A stretch of DNA of 64,000 bases from CAIWHR01 sp963788185 (lineage in GTDB: Bacteria; Pseudomonadota; Gammaproteobacteria; Burkholderiales; Casimicrobiaceae): contig CAWBGE010000008.1 of assembly GCA_963788185.1 (NCBI GenBank), forward strand, positions 56,914 through 120,913, written 5' to 3'. The translations under genes were made by a program, and so were the position numbers. Below the pieces are notes generated by a model. It made no database searches, had not been told where the DNA came from, and was given only the letters and a program-made list of their open reading frames with translations. Every line of letters starts with the position of its first letter. Position 1 is the stretch's first letter. Positions 54,046 to 62,098 of the stretch are shown one piece after another.

Positions 54046-55527
54046 TCACCTTCCGACCAAATTATCCAGGTCGGTACTGAACACCCACGACGTGTCGGTT
54101 GATGGGAAGTGGTTGGGGTCATAGCCGCCGAGATAGATCGTCTGCCGGTCGACTTCCCTGAAAGGCGCAAGGGCATAGGTGTAGATCGACACCAGTTCCG
54201 GCTGACCCGGCCGGTATTTGCCGTTCACCTCCCCTATGCGCCAACGCCCTCGCGCATCGCGCAGGGCATAGATACCTCCGGCATACATGCCCCCATTTTC
54301 GCTGCGCTGGTTGTGCGCCGTGAGGTGTTGCGAGCGCCGGCCGCCGGGAGTTGCTGGAATGTAAGCTTCGAGGCCGATCAGGTGCAGCAACTCGTTCGAC
54401 CTGGGGTCGCGCAACGGCATGAAGGTGCTGTAGGCCGCCAGTACAAATGAGGTAGGAGCGCCGTCGAGGTGTCGGCTGATCTCATCCGCAAGGCAAGTTT
54501 CCCGCACGCGGGCATAGGAGCCATCCGGCTGCGGATCAAGTCGGAAGATGCACCCCGGTGACTGTTTGCCCGCGTGCCACGCAAATAGGAGTGATTGCCT
54601 TCCGGGTACTTGCCCCTCGATGGCGGAGAGCCCCCTGATGCCGCCAATGCTTTGGAATTGCGCGCGGGTCGTGCCCGCATGCACCTCGCCCGACAGGTCG
54701 GCGACCAGTTCATAGCGCGGAGCGAGGCCGTCGATGCGGCGGAATATCTTGGTACCCTCGGAGAAGAAGAGACTGTCGTTCGCTTCGACGATGGAGAGGA
54801 TGCGCGTTCCCGTCGCCGTGCCGGGTTCAGGCTTCGGCGCCCAGCGGATCTTGCCGGGTCGCGACGGGTCGTATCGGCCTGTGTAAACGCCCAGAACGCC
54901 GACGGAAATGAAAAGGCTTTCCTGTCCCGTGACGCGATCACGATAGACGGCCGCAGCGCGCACGGAATTGTCCTCACCTCGCTTGCCCGTTTCGCCGCTG
55001 ATCAGCTTGGTCTTGACCCAGGAGTCGTCACCATCGTTGCGAACGAAGACGCTCACACCGCCATTGCCACCGCCATCGAATGTTGCGGCGATCAGCAGCG
55101 TATCCGGCGTTGGCAGTCGATGGCCCTGCGCATCCTGGGTGAAGGTGACCGACTTCAGCAATTCGGCGCGCAAATGTTGCGGCCCGAGCTCGAGATCGAC
55201 GGACCACGGCTCATCGGCACCTATGAGCCTCACGACCTGCGCCCAGGAGGATCCCTCGCCGCCGTACCAGGCATTGTGCTTGTCCTGCCAGTAGCCAATC
55301 GCACCGTAGAGACTGCCTTTGTGCGGGATGAGGTGGATGACTTGGGATCCACCGACAAACCTGCCATTTCGATCTGTGCATCCTGCGACGAACGAGGCGT
55401 TCCATCCGTCGCGCATGCCTTGTGGCGGCGCACAGGCACGGGTTTGCGGTTCAGGCTGGATCGCGGCACAGCCGGCCATTCCTATCGCAATCACACCGAG
55501 CAGACATCGAAGCCTTGCTACCCGCAT
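54046..55527 (-). CDS. Large secreted lipoprotein, beta-propeller-like, function unknown
   Basis: 493 residues. Lipobox IGMAGC (Cys20) predicts a lipoprotein. The body shows repeated Gly/Asp strand patterns (TPDTLLIAATFDGGGNGGVS, ESLFISVGVLGVYTGRYDP, VRETCLADEISRHLDG) compatible with a propeller, and conserved cysteines. No family name recognised. An inverted repeat directly upstream (55543-55642) may shape its leader RNA. Confidence 0.75.
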   Translation of the reverse strand: MRVARLRCLLGVIAIGMAGCAAIQPEPQTRACAPPQGMRDGWNASFVAGCTDRNGRFVGGSQVIHLIPHKGSLYGAIGYWQDKHNAWYGGEGSSWAQVVRLIGADEPWSVDLELGPQHLRAELLKSVTFTQDAQGHRLPTPDTLLIAATFDGGGNGGVSVFVRNDGDDSWVKTKLISGETGKRGEDNSVRAAAVYRDRVTGQESLFISVGVLGVYTGRYDPSRPGKIRWAPKPEPGTATGTRILSIVEANDSLFFSEGTKIFRRIDGLAPRYELVADLSGEVHAGTTRAQFQSIGGIRGLSAIEGQVPGRQSLLFAWHAGKQSPGCIFRLDPQPDGSYARVRETCLADEISRHLDGAPTSFVLAAYSTFMPLRDPRSNELLHLIGLEAYIPATPGGRRSQHLTAHNQRSENGGMYAGGIYALRDARGRWRIGEVNGKYRPGQPELVSIYTYALAPFREVDRQTIYLGGYDPNHFPSTDTSWVFSTDLDNLVGR

Positions 55528-55542
55528 AACCCATCCTCACCA

Positions 55543-55642
55543 AGTTCTATGCCCTTACCAGTGAATTGTGCATCAGTCGGCGTGAACGGCTGCACACCTG
55601 TCGCTGATAGTGCGTTACGGGCACGAGGAAGGGCATAGAACT
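55543..55642. repeat. Long inverted repeat upstream of the lipoprotein gene
   Basis: AGTTCTATGCCCTT at 55543-55556 and its exact complement AAGGGCATAGAACT at 55629-55642, 14 bp perfect with 72 bp between. A nested pair GCATCAG/CTGAT lies inside. It could be a leader hairpin, a MITE-like remnant or a protein-binding pair. Confidence 0.7.
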
Positions 55643-55742
55643 GCCGCTAACGGTGTTAGCGTGATCGGGCCGAACAACGTACCGTCAAGCGCACCCCCAG
55701 TGGGACCGGCTGTACGGGACCTAGCCGCGATCCGCCGCGCGC

Positions 55743-56519
55743 TCAATCGTCGGGGGGAACGCGACCGATGCCGGGAAGTTTGAGCGCCGGGCGGGCGAGA
55801 TCGAAGCCGGCGACGAGCCCCAGCACGTTGAGCTCGAAACCTTCGTCCCCTCCCGCGATCAACCCCAGCAGACCCGCGATCGACGCCTGGTATCCGGTGC
55901 CGCTGGGCGTGCGCGCGAAGATGCGGCCGTCGGGCAGGTAATCCTTGCCGATGGCCGTCGGGGGCAGCGTCAGGCGCAACTCGGGAATTTCTCGGCCCAG
56001 GTGTGCGAGGAACGTGTTGCTGTTGGGTCCCGGCCACGCGCGGTAGGTTTCGGCATCGGGATACGACGCGACGGCACCGGCCAGCTTCGCGATGATCGCC
56101 TCGGCCTCGGCGCCGCGCAGGTCGCGCAACAACGTGGGGCGCGCACCGAACCATTCCGTGTCCGGCGTGCGTCCATCCTTGACCGAAACCGCGGAACGAC
56201 CCGAACGCGCGTACCAGCCGATCACCTCGTAGCGGGCGTATTCGTCCGCGCCGGTCGGCTTCGCCGCGAGCCAGGTGTGCACGGCGAACGCGCCGCGCCA
56301 GCCGAATGTGCGCGCAGCATAGACCTGAACTACGGCCGCAGGATGCGTAGCGGGATCCGGTGCCAATCCGGCGGGGCGGTGGGTCGCCGTACGCCAGTCG
56401 CCGGCGCTCGGCCCGCCACCAACGGCCAGCGTCAGCAGCGGCACCGACACGAGCAGTGCGACGAACAGGATCGCGCCGAGGAACACCCGCCGCAGGGTCG
56501 TGGCTCGCAATGTGAGCAT
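55743..56519 (-). CDS. DUF3750 domain membrane-anchored protein
   Basis: 258 residues. An N-terminal hydrophobic segment (LGAILFVALLVSVPLLTLAV), then VVQVYAARTFGWRGAFAVHT, WLAAKPTGADEYARYEVIGW, AWPGPNSNTFLAHLGRE and AIGKDYLPDGR, all characteristic of DUF3750. The conserved His, Asn and Asp suggest an enzymatic (perhaps cysteine-free hydrolase) role on the periplasmic side; function unknown. Precedes by gene order a GST gene on the same strand, 51 bp away. Confidence 0.85.
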   Translation of the reverse strand: MLTLRATTLRRVFLGAILFVALLVSVPLLTLAVGGGPSAGDWRTATHRPAGLAPDPATHPAAVVQVYAARTFGWRGAFAVHTWLAAKPTGADEYARYEVIGWYARSGRSAVSVKDGRTPDTEWFGARPTLLRDLRGAEAEAIIAKLAGAVASYPDAETYRAWPGPNSNTFLAHLGREIPELRLTLPPTAIGKDYLPDGRIFARTPSGTGYQASIAGLLGLIAGGDEGFELNVLGLVAGFDLARPALKLPGIGRVPPDD

Positions 56520-56570
56520 CGTGTTTCGATCGTGACGGTGGCGATTCGTTCGATCGCCACCGGCCGGCCG

Positions 56571-57200
56571 TCATGCCGACGGCATCGTTCTCTGCATCGA
56601 CGCGCGCTTTGAGAACTCCACGAACCAGCCGTCCAGCCGTGGCCGTGCGATGCGCCAGTTCATGTCGGCGAAGCGGAAGTCGAGGTAGCCGAGCGCGCAA
56701 GCGACCGCGACTTGGCCGAGATCGACGTCGCTCGCCCCGGCGTCGCCGATGACCGCAAGGTTCGATTCGAGCCAGTCGAGGCCTCCGGCGATCTTCTTCA
56801 TCTGGCCTTGCGTCCAGTCGGGCCAGCGCAGCGCTTCCGGGCGAAGCACGTTCTCGTAACGGCAAAGTATGGCCGCATCGGCTATGCCGCTGCCGAGCGC
56901 ATGCACCGTCAACACCTCCCAGCGCCGTGCACCGGCGGCGGGGATGACCTTGCTTCCCGCGTGCAGCGTGTCGAGGTATTCACAGATGACGAACGAATCG
57001 TAGAGCGAGCGACCGTCATCGAGCACCAGCGTGGGGATCTTGATGAGCGGATTGTCGCGCGCCAGTGTCTCGCTCGGTGCCGAAGGCGCCGTGGCCATCG
57101 CGACGTACTCGATCTTGTCCATCACCCCCTTCTCGATCGCGACAACTTTCACCTTGCGTCCGAACGGGGATGCCGGCGCACTCAGCAGCTTCATGTTCAC
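56571..57200 (-). CDS. Glutathione S-transferase family protein
   Basis: 209 residues. Thioredoxin-like N-terminal domain with SAPASPFGRKVKVVAIEKG (Ser active-site region), NPLIKIPTLVLDDGRSLYDS (the Pro and Ser of the glutathione site) and an all-helical C-terminal domain ending in ARPRLDGWFVEFSKRASMQR. Similar to the beta-proteobacterial YibF-like group. It conjugates or reduces electrophiles with glutathione. Confidence 0.88.
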   Translation of the reverse strand: MNMKLLSAPASPFGRKVKVVAIEKGVMDKIEYVAMATAPSAPSETLARDNPLIKIPTLVLDDGRSLYDSFVICEYLDTLHAGSKVIPAAGARRWEVLTVHALGSGIADAAILCRYENVLRPEALRWPDWTQGQMKKIAGGLDWLESNLAVIGDAGASDVDLGQVAVACALGYLDFRFADMNWRIARPRLDGWFVEFSKRASMQRTMPSA

Positions 57201-57801
57201 TCTCCTCTTCTATCGTCGACCGCGAACAATGATCCTCATCTCGGGGGCATTTTGCCGCAAGGGCGGCCAAAGTTATCGCGTCGGCGAGTGCACCGACGCG
57301 GGACCTTTCATGCCGCCCCTCTGCTGGCGTAGGGCCCGAACGTATCACGCATCTGCGGGGGCCACAAAGGCGACAGCGCTGCCTCCCACGGCGCGTTCCG
57401 CCGGCGCGTGTCAAATCAACGTCCCAGATCGCCCAATGGCTGCTGTGCGGCGTCAGTCCCTACAGGCAGCCATCGAACTGCAATCGCGTTGGCTGGACAA
57501 ATCCAACACTAGACCGTCGTCTGAACAACTCGCCGTCTTTGCGTAGGCGCTCGCGTCACTCAGCCGGTACGCCGAATCGTTGGGGGTCATTACTTCTGAT
57601 CCGAGCATCGCGCACACGGTGACGATGTTGCTTGACCCGCAACGCGCACGGGACGTCGTCGCTGAAGGCGCTGCAATCTGGCAGCGGCTTGCCGACAGCC
57701 AGCGTTAGGTTGAGCGCGAGGCATCCAGGCAGTTCGCCTGGGTCTGGCGCGCACCCACCAACGCCGCTGACGGGAGGGTCCGACGAAGGACTCTATAGCG
57801 T
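57201..57801. other. Long intergenic stretch, no gene seen
   Basis: 601 bp; only shadow frames on both strands. Confidence 0.4.
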
Positions 57802-58074
57802 CTATTTGCACCATTGCTGTTCGCAAGGGACGCCGTCGTTGTCACCGTCCATCTTCGTACCTGGGCAGTTGCGCAGGAAGTAAGTCGCCTCGGCGCAGGA
57901 AGTCATTTGTGAACAGTAGATTCGACCATCGCACTTGAACTGCTGTACGTCCGGCGCCGGTCGCGCGACGACAGGAACTGACACCGCGAGCGGAACGGCC
58001 GAACGGCGCTGATACTGACCGTACCCATACCAGCCCGCGAACGCGATCAGGACCAAGAGGATGAGGTTCTTCAT
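57802..58074 (-). CDS. Excalibur calcium-binding domain protein
   Basis: 90 residues. An N-terminal membrane anchor or signal (LILLVLIAFAGWYGYGQY) is followed by CDGRIYCSQMTSCAEATYFL and DGDNDGVPCEQQWC, the excalibur Ca-binding loop with six or seven cysteines for disulfides. Exported. Similar domains accompany secreted nucleases; here it stands alone. Confidence 0.85.
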   Translation of the reverse strand: MKNLILLVLIAFAGWYGYGQYQRRSAVPLAVSVPVVARPAPDVQQFKCDGRIYCSQMTSCAEATYFLRNCPGTKMDGDNDGVPCEQQWCK

Positions 58075-58236
58075 ATAACGATTCGACGCACTCTCGTGTC
58101 TCCGGTGTGTTCGCGCGAAGCATCCAATCCGCTACTTTGGCGTGTTGCCCGACGAGTGGCGCGAAGACGGCGCTGTCAAGGCGTCGTGCGGTATCCGCAA
58201 TCGTAGATCCGGGTTCTCGAGGACATGTCGCTTGGC

Positions 58237-59175
58237 TTAGCGGTTGTTGGCTGGCCCGTCGGCCATGCCCTGATCGGTCTCGGTCTCGGCGCGTGCCGCG
58301 AGGGACCGATAGCGCTCGCGCGCGGTCTGCCTGACCACAATCGGGCTCTTGCAGCCGAGTCCCGCCAGGAACGCGCGCTCGGCCGGCTCGTCCCGGGTCT
58401 CGATCCACCAGGCGCGTGGGGTGTTGAACTTGCCGTCGTTCCAGCGGTAACCCCTGGCTGCTGCGTAGTCCTTGCTCGCCATCGGCAGGTTAATGGCGTG
58501 GATCCGCCAGGATGGCGCGCGGGCCGACGCCAGCAGCACCGACAGGATGCCTTCGTCGCCCTCGGGCACCGTGTGGGCGAGCAACGCCAGCAACAGGTCG
58601 ACGTCCGCCCGTGCCCGGTGTCCCTCGTGAAACAGGCCGAAGCGAAAGCCGAGGTAATCGAGCTTGCTGCTCTTCATGCTCCACTGGTCCCAGGGGATCT
58701 CGTCCAGCGAGCAGGCAAAGTGCCGGTCGGCGAATGTGGGGTAGCGCGCCTCGAGAAAGGCGCGATCGAAGCGGGCGTTGTGACATATGACCAGCCCCAC
58801 CCCGTCCATGACGCGCGCGACGCCGGCCTCGTCGATCCGTTGCCCGCGCACCATGGCATCGGTGATGCCGGTCAGGCGGGTGATCTCCGGCGGGATGGGC
58901 GTTTCCGGGTCTTCCAGGCTCTCATAGCGATCGACCACGCGATACAACTGGCCGCTGTCGCGCCCGTACTCGCAGGTGGCGATGGCCAGGTCGATGATCC
59001 GGTCGCCGAGTTCGGCTTTGAGGCCCGTCGTCTCGGTGTCGATGACGGCCAGCCGGCCGCAGGGTTCGCCGCTGACGTTGTCGGCAAAGACATGCGCATC
59101 CCCGATGTGCAGTCGGCGCAGCACCCGATAGTCGGCGTGAGCCTCGAGTACCTTGGTCGCGTGGTCGATGTCCAT
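58237..59175 (-). CDS. DEDDh 3'-5' exonuclease (DNA polymerase III epsilon-like)
   Basis: 312 residues. ExoI AVIDTETTGL (Asp46, Glu48), ExoII VICHNARFDRAFLE and ExoIII HRARADVDLLLAL give the complete DEDDh set; a C-terminal extension (YRWNDGKFNTPRAWWIE) resembles the additional domain of stand-alone epsilon-like nucleases. The start at 59175 is the first ATG of the homologous region; an upstream ATG at 59235 is possible. Proofreading or repair role. Confidence 0.88.
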   Translation of the reverse strand: MDIDHATKVLEAHADYRVLRRLHIGDAHVFADNVSGEPCGRLAVIDTETTGLKAELGDRIIDLAIATCEYGRDSGQLYRVVDRYESLEDPETPIPPEITRLTGITDAMVRGQRIDEAGVARVMDGVGLVICHNARFDRAFLEARYPTFADRHFACSLDEIPWDQWSMKSSKLDYLGFRFGLFHEGHRARADVDLLLALLAHTVPEGDEGILSVLLASARAPSWRIHAINLPMASKDYAAARGYRWNDGKFNTPRAWWIETRDEPAERAFLAGLGCKSPIVVRQTARERYRSLAARAETETDQGMADGPANNR

Positions 59176-59620
59176 TGCGTGTCGAATTGTGCGCGCCGCG
59201 GGGCGTTTTCCCAAGGCGGCTAGGGTGGCGTGCACGGCCCAGCGGTGGCGCTGCCGGCGGGTTGCCGCGCCGAGCGCGCGCTCGTCACGAGCGCGGCCGC
59301 AAGACCGCTGCGCGTACGTCGGACGACACGGTGTTGGCGGTCACCTTGCCTGTCGCTGCCGCCAGGTGAGCCGGGAATTTCCGTAACGGCGGGGCGGGCG
59401 ACTGCCGTTCGGTCTCGTTCGTCCACCCGCGTTGCCGCCTTTTGCGCGGCGGGGGGTGCCGCTGCCGGTGGCGAGAAACGGATACATTACGGATACATTT
59501 GCCGCCAAAACGCGCAAATCTGAGCACCGATGGGTCGAGACCGTGGCACTGGCTCGACTCAAGTAACTCAAACTTGATCTGACACCAACTGCACGAATTT
59601 TCGTAGATCGTCGCCGCTCC

Positions 59621-59660
59621 GTCCGCTGGCGTCCGCTGGCGTCCGCTGGCGTCCGCTGGC
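59621..59660. repeat. Tandem 10-bp repeat, four perfect units
   Basis: GTCCGCTGGC repeated four times without interruption; a partial unit (CTCCGTCCG) leads in. Confidence 0.9.
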
Positions 59661-59689
59661 GGGGCGCCCAATCGGCGGGAGTTCATCGG

Positions 59690-59746
59690 CGACAGTCGGC
59701 GGACTGTCGAGGGCTCGACACGCGGACAGTCGAAACTTCGTCGAGC
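59690..59746. repeat. Pair of stem-loops
   Basis: CGACAGTC-GGCG-GACTGTCG (59690-59709, perfect 8-bp stem) followed by GCTCGAC at 59713-59719 with GTCGAGC at 59740-59746 around a 20-base loop containing a further GGACAGTCG. A possible structured RNA or REP-like element. Confidence 0.6.
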
Positions 59747-59916
59747 GGGCGAGACCCACCACTCGAAATTGTTCGTTGGCCGCGAATCGCTCGGTCAGTT
59801 GACGCAGAGCGAGCTCCTCTGACCGAACAGGACGCCGCCGCCGGTGCGCTGCACAGGGACTTTCGCCGAAGCTCGACAATATACGTGCCCCGTCGGCGCA
59901 GCGCGGCCGGCGAGGC

Positions 59917-60981
59917 TTACGGCTGCAGCTCTCCTGGCTTTCGTCGCAGCGTGTCCGACGGCAGCTCGTCGAAGCAGTCCTTGTAGGCGCGCGAGAATTC
60001 GCCGAAGTGCCAGAAGCCCCAGTTGAGTGCCTCGGTCGACACCGTGGTTGATCCCTGAGTCGATGCCAGGAGCGCCCGGCGAACACGGTGCAATCTGAGC
60101 CGGATCAGGTAGGTCACCGGTGTCAATCCCATGACCTCCTTGAATGCGTACTCCAGGGTGCGCTCGCTCACTGCTGCGACTCTGCACAAATCGCTCACAT
60201 AGAGATGGTCGCTGATCTGCGACAAAGCATAGTCTTCGGCGACCTTGACGACGAGGCTTTGCGCCTGCCTGGTACGGTCGGTGCGGCTAGGCTCGAAGTC
60301 GTGTGCCCCGCCAAGGATCGCCAATAGAAGCTCGACCAACTCGACGTGGGCGGCGATCCGTTCTGTCTCCCGCTCGTTGAACAGTGCCGGCTGGCGTGCG
60401 GCAGCATCCACCAGTCGCTTGCCCCACGCGAACAGCCGCCGAGCATTATCACCGTCAACCTGCAGCGTTTCCACGCCGAGTGGCAAATGAAACTCGCCTT
60501 CGCGCTGGCGGGCCTTGAGATGCGCGTGGATCTCGTCTGGCGGAAGCAGAAACGTAACGCTCTCGTAGCCGGCGTCGGCAACAAAGCTGGCCTCGGCATC
60601 AGGCGCTGCCGCCAGCAGCAAGCCGGCGCTCACCGGCAATCCGTTCACGGTACCGTTCGATTTCGGTCCGAACGTGACGTAGGCGAGCAGGCCCCTGCGA
60701 GCGCTCGTACGGGTCCGCACGCGACGGTTGGTCGAATAGAACACGACCGACGACGCCCCAAGACGAACGATCACCCGGCGCGCCCGAAACGACATCGGCT
60801 GGAGCTGTACCGCATCCTGCTCGATGAACTCAATGCCGGCGCCGGCCGCGGTGGGGTCGCTGATCTCGACCACCGTGACGGCAGGCTGCGTGCCGGTAAA
60901 CAGAGGGCGCTTCACGATCGCATTCTGCGGAATTCCGATAGACGACCAGGTGCCAAAGCGGAAGAGTGTAGCAGTGGGCAT
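59917..60981 (-). CDS. AraC-family transcriptional regulator
   Basis: 354 residues. C-terminal double helix-turn-helix: HLYVSDLCRVAAVSERTLEY, VMGLTPVTYLIRLRLHRVRR and WGFWHFGEFSRAYKDCF. The N-terminal part (FIEQDAVQLQPMSFRARRVI, FGPKSNGTVNGLPVSAGLLL) is an uncharacterised effector domain. The start at 60981 follows from the divergent 113-bp region; direct repeats GGACATCGGC (61041) and CGACATCTGC (61070) there may be binding sites. It likely controls the MBL/sulfatase genes. Confidence 0.85.
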   Translation of the reverse strand: MPTATLFRFGTWSSIGIPQNAIVKRPLFTGTQPAVTVVEISDPTAAGAGIEFIEQDAVQLQPMSFRARRVIVRLGASSVVFYSTNRRVRTRTSARRGLLAYVTFGPKSNGTVNGLPVSAGLLLAAAPDAEASFVADAGYESVTFLLPPDEIHAHLKARQREGEFHLPLGVETLQVDGDNARRLFAWGKRLVDAAARQPALFNERETERIAAHVELVELLLAILGGAHDFEPSRTDRTRQAQSLVVKVAEDYALSQISDHLYVSDLCRVAAVSERTLEYAFKEVMGLTPVTYLIRLRLHRVRRALLASTQGSTTVSTEALNWGFWHFGEFSRAYKDCFDELPSDTLRRKPGELQP

Positions 60982-61094
60982 GATGCCAGCGATGCCGAGG
61001 TTCCGCGCCGGGTAGTTGGGCACCTCGCTCTTGCGCCACCGGACATCGGCCACCCGTCGACGCACCAGCCGACATCTGCGACCTGGGAGCACTC

Positions 61095-62072
61095 GTGAAA
61101 CTGCAGCAGGTGAGCGACAGCTGCTTTGCGGTCCTGAATGAGAGGAACCGCGTTTGCGACGCGAACTCGGGCCTCGTCAACCGGGGCGGCGGCGTGGTCG
61201 TCGACACACAGGCAGACCTGCCCCACACGCGGCGGATGATCGAGTTGTTCGGGAGTGTCTGGCGGGAGATGCCGAAGCGCGTGATCAATACAAGCGAGGA
61301 CGGTGATCACGTATCGGGCAACCAGCTCTTCGTGGGCAGCGAGATCATCGCGCATCGAACGGTGCCGAGCCGCATGAAGGAGGTCGCTGGTCGATCTCAA
61401 TATCAGAAGCTGCGCGACGGCGCCAACGGCTTGGTGTCCCGGCTGATGCAGAGGGCAGTCCGACCGGGCGCATTGGCGATTGGCAGGCAGCTCCGGCAGG
61501 ACTACGACTTCGACGGGATCGAACTGACGCTGCCGACCAGAGTGTTCGACGACCGGTACGTGCTTGATCTCGATGGCATGGAAGTTCATCTCATCTATGT
61601 CGGCCCGTGCCACCAAGTCGGGGACACGATCGTTCATGTGCCCCAGGAGGGCATAGTGTTCGCCGGCGACGCAGTCTTCCGTCAGGGCACGCCGATGGGC
61701 TGGACCGGCAGCTACGAGAAATGGCTGCAGTGCCTTGACCTGATCGTCTGGCTCGATCCGGAAGTCATCGTTCCGGGGCACGGGCCCGTGTGCGGTATCG
61801 AAGGGGCGATGGAAATGAAGGCGTACTTTGAATACGTGAGCGACGAGTCGAGGTGGTGCTTCGGGCAGGGGCTGAGTGCCCTGGAAGCAGCCAAGCGAAT
61901 CGAACTGGGACCCTATGGCGAGTGGCGATGTCCGGCGCGTCTCGTCGCGAACGTCGAAAGCGCCTATCGGGAGTTCCGCAGCAAAGACGGAGATCCGCCA
62001 CGGAACGCGGCGAGCACCTTCAATTCGATGTACGAAATGGCAAAGGCGCGCGGACTCGAGATCGAATTCTGA
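61095..62072 (+). CDS. Metallo-beta-lactamase-fold hydrolase with altered metal site
   Basis: 325 residues from a GTG with GGGAGC upstream. MBL strands: GVVVDTQADLPHTRRMIELF, INTSEDGDHVSGNQLF, VGPCHQVGDTIVHVP (His173), VFAGDAVF (Asp192) and VPGHGPVCG (His229). In the usual HxHxDH motif the two His are replaced by Ser67 and Asp69; Asp71 and His72 remain. It lies 26 bp upstream of the sulfatase gene and is probably in operon with it. One metal site, or none, is expected to be standard. Confidence 0.8.
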   Translation: MKLQQVSDSCFAVLNERNRVCDANSGLVNRGGGVVVDTQADLPHTRRMIELFGSVWREMPKRVINTSEDGDHVSGNQLFVGSEIIAHRTVPSRMKEVAGRSQYQKLRDGANGLVSRLMQRAVRPGALAIGRQLRQDYDFDGIELTLPTRVFDDRYVLDLDGMEVHLIYVGPCHQVGDTIVHVPQEGIVFAGDAVFRQGTPMGWTGSYEKWLQCLDLIVWLDPEVIVPGHGPVCGIEGAMEMKAYFEYVSDESRWCFGQGLSALEAAKRIELGPYGEWRCPARLVANVESAYREFRSKDGDPPRNAASTFNSMYEMAKARGLEIEF

Positions 62073-62098
62073 TCCGCCGATACAGAAAGGAGTTGTCG

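Larger units (their letters stand above)
59176..59916. other. Long intergenic stretch with tandem and inverted repeats
   Basis: 741 bp without a gene. It holds four exact copies of GTCCGCTGGC at 59621-59660 and the stem-loops at 59690-59746. Confidence 0.5.
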
